DNA of 64,000 nucleotides from Staphylotrichum longicolle (lineage: Eukaryota; Ascomycota; Sordariomycetes; Sordariales; Chaetomiaceae). The notes below the pieces were generated by a model. It was not told the DNA's origin. It made no database searches and worked only from the letters and a program-made list of their open reading frames with translations. Position 1 is the stretch's first letter; each line of letters starts with the position of its first letter. The stretch is taken from the NCBI GenBank assembly GCA_019096155.1, contig JAHCVI010000006.1:930001-994000 (forward strand), read 5' to 3'. This document shows positions 56,576-64,000 of the stretch, piece by piece. A program made the position numbers and the translations under genes.

Positions 56576-58411
56576 CTATTTGAGACCGAATGTCTCCTTT
56601 CTGCTCATCCAATCCTTCGTGCTCTCGAAATACTCCCCTTTCATGAGGCCATCGACAACAGTGGGTCCAACGTAGGTCCAATGCTTGCCGTCGTCGTGCC
56701 GGGAGAGAACCTGAGGGTGCGTGGCACCCAGAAAGAGACACACCGCGTCACCGACTTTGGAATGGGACGGCACCAACGCGATCCGGCCGTTGGTAGTCAC
56801 GGCAAAGGCCCGATTTGGCCACCGGTTGATCGCCAAGTTGAAATACGACCGCCAGAACCGAAACTGGCCGAACACATCCTCGACGGCGGTCGAGATGGAT
56901 TCGTGCTTCTCGAGTCGACGGGCGATGGATTCGAGATATGCAAACAAACTGTCCAGAAGCGGACCCTCCGGACGTGCGGTGAAAAACTTGGTGTCGGCGA
57001 AGCCAATCTCTCCAATCAGGACTCCCATGAGCCTTTCGGGTCCGTCGGCGCCGACTGGGGCGTGGGCGATGCAATGGCTGAGAACCTTTTTGATCCTACC
57101 CGGCGGCAGATCTCCCTTTTCGTCGTTAAAAGCCTCCCTGAGCTGAAATACCTCGTGGATCGTGTCCAAGGCTATTCCGGATATGCCCAAAATCTCATCC
57201 TCCTCTTTGCTGACCGTCAAAGACAGCTTGTTGAACGAGGGTAGGTAGGACGTTGCAGACGGTCTGCCCGCACTACAGCGCACCACGGGGAGATAAGCCG
57301 TGTTCCAGCCCGTCCCCCAATGTGGACACCATGAAGGGATGCCCAAGCCGCTCGGATGTGGATTTGCGGTGAAGTATAACGACGGCCAGTCTTTGATCAT
57401 CGCCAGGCACTGCCTGAAGAACTTGGCATGAACCGCACCGTAATTTTGCTTGACCTCGTCCGAGTAATCCACGATCACCTTCTCCCGCAGTGCCTCTGGG
57501 AGCATACCGCGAACCGCGTACACATAGTCCACCTTCACCGCCGCGCCCTGGCTCTGCATGATGGACATGGTACCAGAGATACCGCTGGCCTCTCTTTCAG
57601 GGTCGTCCATGCCCTCTTGCATCTTCCACGTGTTGGTCATCAACCTGATCCCGTTTGTCCCCCGTGTCATCAACTCACTACCCATCGCTTCGGTATGCAA
57701 ACCGGCAATGTTGGACACAAAGACCGACTGCGTCGTCGCCTGGGCAAAGTTGTAAAGCACGTTCCACTCCACCTTTTTCTTGCCGCACAAAAACAAACAC
57801 TCCCTCGCCAGCACGATCTCCTGCACGATCCACAACCGCTGGAACCACGGCCGGCTGTACAGCAGCAGCACCGCCTTCCATAGCGGATCATCCGCCGGTA
57901 CCAGCCCCAGCGACGCCACCTCCTCCTCGCTCAGCGCCCTCCACGCGCCCACCTTCTCCCTTACAGCCCAGACCCGATCGTTCAGCTCCGGGAGCAGGTC
58001 GCACGCCAAGTCGCTGTCGTCGGCCGCTTCACCCAGCCAGACCAGCACGCGGTCGGCGCACGAGTACACGTCGCCCATTCCCGCCACCTGGTGCGCCTTC
58101 TCGACGTTGTCGGTCTGGTTGATGCAGATGGCGTCGATCCAGACCCAGGCCGACGACTTGGCGTGGGCGAAGATGCCGCGCATCGCGGCGCCGAGGGTGC
58201 GCGAGATGGAGAAGGCGGCGCCGTTGCAGAGCGCCGGCTCGGCCTCGAGCGAGGTGCCCCATGCGTACGACAGGGCCTGGTAGCCCGGGTAGTCGTCGAT
58301 GGAGAAGGGCTCGAGGGTGAAGCGGACTTGCGGGTGCACCGCGTGGATCTTGAGGAGGCGGAACTCGGAGGGGGTGATCGGGGTGTAGGTGAAGGGGGGT
58401 GGGGTTGCCAT
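56576..58411 (-). CDS. HET-domain (heterokaryon incompatibility) protein
   Basis: 611 residues, one exon, intact. HET domain (PF06985-type) in the first 200 residues: YQALSYAWGTS, VWIDAICINQTDNVEKAHQV, MGDVYSCADRVLVWLGEA, then PLWKAVLLLYSRPWFQRLWIVQEIVLA with the RPWFxRxWIVQE motif and CGKKKVEW. The rest has DYVYAVRGMLPEAL, GIPSWCPHWG and the usual VGDAVCLFLGATHPQVL block ending in GEYF. HET domains trigger cell death when activated in non-self fusion (family knowledge). Start ATG 58411 (MATPPPFTYTPI) places the domain as in relatives; the frame is open further to 58885. Together with the two NLRs it makes this window rich in allorecognition genes. Confidence 0.92.
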   Translation of the reverse strand: MATPPPFTYTPITPSEFRLLKIHAVHPQVRFTLEPFSIDDYPGYQALSYAWGTSLEAEPALCNGAAFSISRTLGAAMRGIFAHAKSSAWVWIDAICINQTDNVEKAHQVAGMGDVYSCADRVLVWLGEAADDSDLACDLLPELNDRVWAVREKVGAWRALSEEEVASLGLVPADDPLWKAVLLLYSRPWFQRLWIVQEIVLARECLFLCGKKKVEWNVLYNFAQATTQSVFVSNIAGLHTEAMGSELMTRGTNGIRLMTNTWKMQEGMDDPEREASGISGTMSIMQSQGAAVKVDYVYAVRGMLPEALREKVIVDYSDEVKQNYGAVHAKFFRQCLAMIKDWPSLYFTANPHPSGLGIPSWCPHWGTGWNTAYLPVVRCSAGRPSATSYLPSFNKLSLTVSKEEDEILGISGIALDTIHEVFQLREAFNDEKGDLPPGRIKKVLSHCIAHAPVGADGPERLMGVLIGEIGFADTKFFTARPEGPLLDSLFAYLESIARRLEKHESISTAVEDVFGQFRFWRSYFNLAINRWPNRAFAVTTNGRIALVPSHSKVGDAVCLFLGATHPQVLSRHDDGKHWTYVGPTVVDGLMKGEYFESTKDWMSRKETFGLK

Positions 58412-59533
58412 GGTGGGCGTTGTGTCCCAGTCCAAGTGGAGAGGTCTTAAGGGCTGGCGCAGGCGGGAATCGCTGTCGCTGGAGATGGGTGGATGCGAGT
58501 TGAAGCCGTGGTCTGAGGACTTGAGTCGTTCCTCACGCCAAGGTCGGGGGGTTAGGAACTGTTTTGAGGTTTCCACAGTGTATTCTCTCCCCTTCAAGTC
58601 CCAGGGCTGCCAGAACGCAGGGCTGCTGCGCCTCCTGCACAAGTGCGGCATCAACGTTCCCCCCTCACTCAAAATCCAATCATTTTCGGGACAAACCAGA
58701 CTGGTGGAGCCACCAAGCGATCCTCCTTGCAGGCAACCCGTCCTTCGGTTATAACCCCGAACCACACACCTTGAGCCCACAGGGTTAACAAAGACAAGCA
58801 CGTCAGCAAGATTCATCAAAGAGATCGAACTTACTGTACTGCGTACTTGGTACAGCAAGCTTGAGTAGAAGTGAAGGGTCAGCATCCCAATTCCTTTTCC
58901 TTTTCCTTTTCTGCATCTTAAATTCGTGTCTGCTTAAACAGGGGTTCTAGAACTGGTAGCTAAGAGTATAATGGACCCCCTTTTTAAACAACGACGAAGA
59001 CAACAAGCTGTCCTAGTTACGGGGACGCCCTTTCGTCACTCGCGAATTGTTGCTTGTGGGATGTTACAGTGTTTGGCTGCAGCCTAGGCACCGAGACCTT
59101 CATGTTTGAGAGTTCTAAGGGCAACTAGAAGCCTAGCTTCCTTCGAGGGGACACACATTACTTGTTGCAGGGGTACTTGAGTTGAATGATTAGAGTAGAG
59201 GAGCGCGTCGCGCGAGATGGTGCGTCGCTTGCCTCTCATGCACATGTAAGGAAAGAGAGCCCGACGGCCCTCGAGGAGAACGAGGAACCGCCGGAAGATG
59301 CTGCCGGAAAGGACTGATATTTCCGACGAACTTCTCTTGATTCTCAAGCTTAAGGCCGAGAACTCCAGATTCAATTCAACTAAACCCCTGTCCAGAAAAA
59401 AGCAAAACAAGTTGTGCTTTAGCCCTGGCTCCGACACGCAAGTCAGAGACCTTTGGGTCTCTGCTTCTGCGCCCGGAGTCAGGCCCACTCAATAACATAA
59501 ATCCAAGTCCAGCCTCTGATAGCAACCACCACT
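58412..59533. other. Intergenic, nothing supported
   Basis: Upstream of the HET gene. A repeated CTTTTCC motif lies near 58893-58912. Confidence 0.45.
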
Positions 59534-61279
59534 TTAACACACCAACCGGAAAACCCTGCAGACTGTCTGTGCGACGAGAGGAGTTGGCTGCCTGCCGACA
59601 TCAAGCCCGGCTAAACCATCGATTGGCGACAAACTTTCGAGAATTGCCCGTTGCCTCCCTCCTAATTCGCTCCATCTGCGCCGGTAGTCAAGCGGACCCG
59701 GCAGGGGGCTCTGGAATCGAAGCGTCGTCCACCACGACCCTCGACCATGAGACACGAAACACACTGTCACATTCTTTGTCAAACAGAACTGGAAGTCAAC
59801 CACTCCTCCACAACTGCGCTGGGATGTGGAAGTATCCTGCCCAAAACAGAAGATGACCACTCCTTCACGGCTGCGCTGGGGTGCAGAAATGCGCTGCCCA
59901 TCATTGGGGAGTCTGAGAGCGTCGACGGAGGGTGCACGAACTTGGTCTTCCTGGCCCGTTGCGGATCGGGACCTGGGCAGAACCGGTAGGTAACAACGCA
60001 GGTAAGAGAAGCCAAGAGGTTTGACGTCGGAGACAAGATTCCAGTCTGGCCTCATCGGGAAGCTGGGGATGAGCCACGGAGCTGGACGTGAAGGGAGGCA
60101 CTGGACCCTCCTTAGCCGTGCGCGTCTCTTCCTCCTGCATTGTCGCTGTGATTTCCGACGCTTTCGTTGTTTTCTCGACTGTCGCCAACGCCTTGTTGCT
60201 TTTCTCTTTGCCGGTCGCTGGCGTCCACCGTAGACTCCTGAGGGATGGAAGGGCAGGTTCTGCCAGGGGATTCCAGCATCGACTTTTCCCCAGCCGCCGT
60301 CGTTTTGCCGCAGGACCGGTATCGACTCTGCATGATGGCAATGATTGCTCTGGAACGGGCCGGACGGCCCCCACCCGGTGTCATACTCCCGAGGCGGAGG
60401 TAAGTTGATGTCAATACCGCGGCACAGATTAGCAACTTCCAAGAGCATTAGAGACCTGGACAAGCGCTTTGGTTTGAATTGTTCCGGCTGCGTTGGTTCG
60501 GAACCGTCCTTCCCCGTGGGATTGGAAACCTTGCGCACGTCGTTGTGATTGAGCCCAGGAACGGGATCCTTCAGCGAGGAGGAAAGAAACACCAACAATG
60601 TGACAAAATGCTTCACGCAAATGGTGAGCCACCTGCCAAAGTCCAAGAGAATGGACTGTAGTGACGCCCCAGGGCGCCCCCCAGCGACATGACTCGGATG
60701 ACACTATGCAATCAGGTAATTAGCGACCACCCCAATGAGTGCCAGCGTAGAGCATAGGCATACCTTACGCTTGCTCGTGCGGCACTTTGAGCAAGCTTCT
60801 TTTAAGACCCCAGTCCTGCTGGGATAGCTCGGGATCGGAAGTTGATTCCAATCTTCGGCACGGTACCGCCTCTCACCAGGAATCGGAAGGCGAGGGTGAT
60901 GGCGAGGGCGCGGGCGCGGGCGCAGACGTAGACGCGGGCGGGCGTCGAGGTCGGCTGCTGGCTGTTGTTCTGGGAGCGAGCCTTGCCCTGCACCGTTTTC
61001 TTGCTCAGCCGTATCCTGTTCCGTTGTTGTTGAAGCCTCGCGAGCTTGGGGTGTGCTTTCCTGGGCAGGAACATCACGATCGGGCACTGGCTCTCCCGGG
61101 ATGTCGTCAAAAGAACAAATGGGACAAGGCTCCTCAGGAAGGCCAGCATATCCACAAGTGTGCTCGCCAGGCAAAGAGGTAATGGGGTCTACCTCGCTGA
61201 GCTCGAAATTGCCGCGGCGTCCAATACGAGCGGAAAGCTGACGCATGGTGTCTAGGTTGAAATCTTCATCGTCTGTCAT
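59534..61279 (-). CDS. Hypothetical protein with split Cys cluster
   Basis: Two exons (60764-61279 and 59534-60703) joined by a 60-bp phase-0 intron (GTATGC...GCATAG) would give 581 codons. Exon 1 starts MTDDEDFNLDTMRQLSARIG, has HTCGYAGLPEEPCPIC, an acidic Gln/Glu/Thr-rich part and an Arg-rich repeat. The splice junction creates ACSKCRTSKRKC, like the first half of a Zn2Cys6 cluster, but the other cysteines are missing. Exon 2 is open for 390 codons with a strongly basic patch (RKQRKRRKSQRQ) and a diverged 19-residue repeat (SAPQRSREGVV / STSQRSCGGVV). No known domain. The length of open frame and the clean intron favour a gene, but composition could also explain it. Confidence 0.4.
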
Positions 61280-62443
61280 GTCGTGAGGAACTTGGCCGTG
61301 CTGAGCTTCCACCACGCTCTGCCGCGACCTGGGGCCCCTAGCCTAAGCAGATGTAGGCCAGGGGCGGTGTCTTGTCGTAAGTGTGTCCGCAAGGGTAAAA
61401 TTCTGGTCTGAAAGAATGATGAGGACGTGGGTTGGAGGTGTGACGGGTGTCAAGTGAGAAAGCGAGATGTGGGTGAAGATCCATGATCAATGCTTCTTAT
61501 GTCTCCTCCTGATGGCGTTGCTCCTCGCCCCAAAAGTCCTCTAACCCGAAACAGGTTCCGAAAGCAAACACTCTTTGTTGGCCACCCCCCGTAAGGCGGC
61601 GCAGGCTGTGCTCTACCTGGCCCGGGCACGCCATACCCGAAATGGGTTCCGAAAGGAAGCCCCTGTTGGCTGCTGGCCCCGTTGCTGACACCTCGTCGCG
61701 CAAGCGGTCAATCGTTGGGTAGGCGTGCACGAAGCACAGACGTACCATGGTACGTACCTGCAATGAGTTGAGGCGGTTCACCGCTCAAAACCCAACAACG
61801 GGTCCCGAGCCCGGGCCCGGTCTGGCTGCTGAATCCTGGAATGGCCAAAGCACCTCTTCATGTTTGGCGAGGGCGTTATTACGCCGAAATCTTGCAGGAC
61901 TGCCCCCGCCTGTACAGCCCATCAAAGGGTCAAACTAGGCTTCTTTTGGCAACCGATAGATATGGCCTTCTGACACTTGACTACGTATCCAGCAGCCTGG
62001 TGGTAATGAAGACCAATTTTCGGCGTTATGAGCCTCAAACGTGCCGTTGGCACAGGGCGGAAAGGGGAGAAAAGGGGCGGGTGGACATCCAATGGGCCCG
62101 AGCGCCAGCAAGTTGTCAACTCTCTGTCAATCGATGTCGCCAGCAGGGGAGCTTGACATGTTCTGGCCATTTCGTTTATAAAATCAGATCAATATCAGAT
62201 CAAGCACCGCTGGTCCGTGTCTTTGTAGCTTTTGGCATGGGTACAGGTCTCAATCTCTTTTCCTGCCCTTGGTTCTATTCCTCGGGGGTTGTCTTCGACG
62301 CTTCTCTCTCGTCTCTGCGAGGTCTTCTTTACTTCTCATCGGAATTGTGACCCGTGGCTGCGATCTGGCTTCCAGATCTGCTGGGAGCACCAGAGTCTCG
62401 ACCGGTGCTAGCCAAGACCACCAAGAAAGCAAACCAAGAACAA
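61280..62443. other. Intergenic, one diverged direct repeat
   Basis: A pair of about 40-bp diverged direct repeats (ACCCGAAAC/TxGGTTCCGAAAG) lies at about 61545-61590 and 61632-61675. No gene supported. Confidence 0.4.
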
Positions 62444-63133
62444 TGGCACTCTCTTTCACCGATGGGTCTCCATCGGCCACAATCTCAAGGTCTGGCGTTT
62501 CCTTTCCCCCCCCGCGAACACTACTTTGTTGAGCACACATACCTACTCCGTCTGGCGCCTGTATCCCCATACCACTGAGTCTAATCCCAACCTTGCCTCA
62601 GCAACCCAAACGATGCTGCTTTGACCCGAACGCCGTCGAATGACCCCGGCCCCCCCAACCAGACAGCCTCGGCCCCTCCGCCCAACAACAACAACAACAC
62701 CAACAACACAGAAGCAGTAGCAGTAGCAGCAGCAAACTCCACCGGAGAACCGCACTCCCAGCACCTGGTGTCTTGGCTTGCCACCCAATCCCAGCACGAT
62801 AATAGCCCGCTACACAGCCGGCTCGCCGGGCAGCCGACCCCGGCAGCTGCTGCCGGTGCTCACGACCGCTCCACCTCCGTGACAGAGTACAAGGCACGCG
62901 CGGAGAGGTTGCTCGGCTGTTTCAGCGGGCGTTTTGCTCTCCCCTCCAGGGACAGCACCCATGATGGAGGCATGGGCGGTGGAGTACTGGATGGTGCCTT
63001 AGTTGGCAGCGGCGTTGACGACGATGCACTTGAAGGCATTTTGGTGCGCGACGTCCCTGACGAGGCCTCAGTACGGGAGCTGTTTGACAGTGACTTTGAT
63101 GGTGATGTGGGCGAGGCCGGTTGTGACTGCTGA
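62444..63133 (+). CDS. Hypothetical protein, Asn/Ala-rich, tentative
   Basis: A possible first exon from ATG 62444 (MALSFTDGSPSATISRSG) and a second exon after a TGCCTCAG acceptor at about 62594-62601. The second exon is open to 63133: Pro/Asn-rich start, QHLVSWLATQSQHDN, STSVTEYKARAERLL, and an acidic Gly/Asp-rich end (GSGVDDDALEGILV, ELFDSDFDGDVGEAG). The donor is not resolved. No domain is recognised. Confidence 0.3.
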
Positions 63134-63237
63134 AGACTGCCCGGCTCTTGTGGGGGGATGATGCAAGCCGAGATAATGGGATGGGATGACGTGCTTGAAG
63201 ACATTTTGGGTAACATGATGGTAGTTACTTCCAGAAT

Positions 63238-63306
63238 TTGGATGGAGCTGGCTGCTAAAAAACCGTTGGATGGAGCTGGCTGCTAAAAAACCGTTGGATG
63301 GAGCTG
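63238..63306. repeat. 28-bp tandem repeat, 2.5 copies
   Basis: The unit TTGGATGGAGCTGGCTGCTA plus AAAAACCG is repeated exactly twice and followed by 13 bases of a third copy. It lies in non-coding sequence. Confidence 0.9.
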
Positions 63307-63875
63307 TTAAATTAAGGTTCTCGAGTTCGGTGGCAAGGGTTCCATTTGACATTGTTTCTCCAACCAGAAAGTCAGGGACCCAATAAGACTACGCATTGAG
63401 ACCCTCTTGGTTCTTTCTTTTCTCATCTCAAACAGATGGCTCCTCGCTCGTATTCAGTGTAACTCTGAGCGAAATTAGAAAGCGGTATTGGAAGAACAGA
63501 CTCTCTTTTATCGAGATTACGGCTGGCATGAGCGACCGCTGGGGCGGCATGGCGATGAGGTGCAGGTCTCTTCTCCTTGGCATTACACGACGAGGCCAGA
63601 ACAACACACGGGGAATAGACGGTTCAAGGGAAGCTTCGTGAAGTCAGAAGGACACTGGACTAGATCATGGGTTGTTTGATATATCTAAAAGCTTCCCCCA
63701 TTTCGGCTCCAACAGAGATCACTTCCATCATCTAGTCATGCCCGTCCTGCTGCCTTGATCCATCACCGTCACACCATCACTCGCTCTCCCAGAATAAACT
63801 CATCCCACTTCACAAGTACCCACAATCACCTCGCTGACCCCGTTCAAGAAACCTCCACACGTTTTGCCCTCTGAT

Positions 63876-64000
63876 ATGGGCAACCGGAAGCGACAACCGG
63901 TCTCCAAACCCAAACCGCCAGCTATGCCGCAACTCGAACAAAAAGTGCCGATCAGAAAGAGATTCAAAGAAATCCACGCCATCTTCACCCACCCCTTTGT
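63876..64000 (+). CDS. Start of a basic protein running off the window
   Basis: An ATG after a C/T-rich leader opens a frame (MGNRKRQPVSKPKPPAMPQL, then EQKVPIRKRFKEIHAIFTHP) still open at base 64000. It could carry Gly2 for myristoylation. Only 41 codons are visible and the product is unknown. Confidence 0.3.
   Translation, partial: MGNRKRQPVSKPKPPAMPQLEQKVPIRKRFKEIHAIFTHPF

Noticed and set aside
1..64000. CRISPR arrays, bacterial operons, nuclear tRNA or rRNA genes
   Set aside because: None seen; the only tRNA and rRNA genes are the mitochondrial copies in the numt.

Overview
This is a nuclear contig from a filamentous ascomycete (Pezizomycotina), most likely a Sordariomycete. The evidence is short GT-AG introns with CTGAC/CTAAC branch sites, HET and NLR allorecognition genes, an AA9 polysaccharide monooxygenase, an NPP1-type secreted protein, transposons carrying CpA-to-TpA (RIP-like) damage, and an inserted mitochondrial segment ordered rns-trnY-trnN-cox3. 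All gene models are hand-spliced from the sequence; no search was run.

Layout. 1-611 is the 3' end of a P450. 1.5-9 kb holds four minus-strand genes (1568-2350, 3533-4184, 5769-6590, 7943-8926) built from a repeated cysteine module, with a fifth at 20719-21896 and a single-module relative at 49801-49947. The module is C-x-C...C...C...C-x2-C. It nearly always ends within one codon of an exon's 3' end, directly before a phase-0 intron, so exons behave as interchangeable modules. I do not recognise this family; it is the best candidate here for an undescribed system.

10.3-20.2 kb is one fungal NLR gene (SesB-like alpha/beta hydrolase, NB-ARC, seven 42-residue TPRs). It is cut in two inside the hydrolase domain by a block of mitochondrial DNA (rns, tRNA-Tyr, tRNA-Asn, complete cox3). 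Two different pogo/Fot1-like transposons, both RIP-damaged, lie inside that block at TA target sites.

23-36 kb holds housekeeping-type genes: a small MGCCCG lipid-anchor candidate, a four-TM membrane protein, arginase, a broken conserved hypothetical, a GT90 (CAP10-like) glycosyltransferase, a guanylate kinase 3' fragment and an Mtf1-like mitochondrial transcription factor. 36-40 kb is a second NLR-like gene (hydrolase plus NACHT) with one in-frame TAG and several frameshifts. 41-58 kb contains a small conserved protein with an 18-nt exon, a second P450, a monocarboxylate transporter-like MFS protein, an AA9 LPMO, an NPP1 protein, a mitochondrial carrier and a HET-domain protein. 58-64 kb is gene-poor with weakly supported models.

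Several otherwise good genes (P450, GT90, second NLR, four-TM protein, carrier) contain single-base frame breaks, often in C runs. Base-calling error and real decay cannot be separated from this sequence alone.
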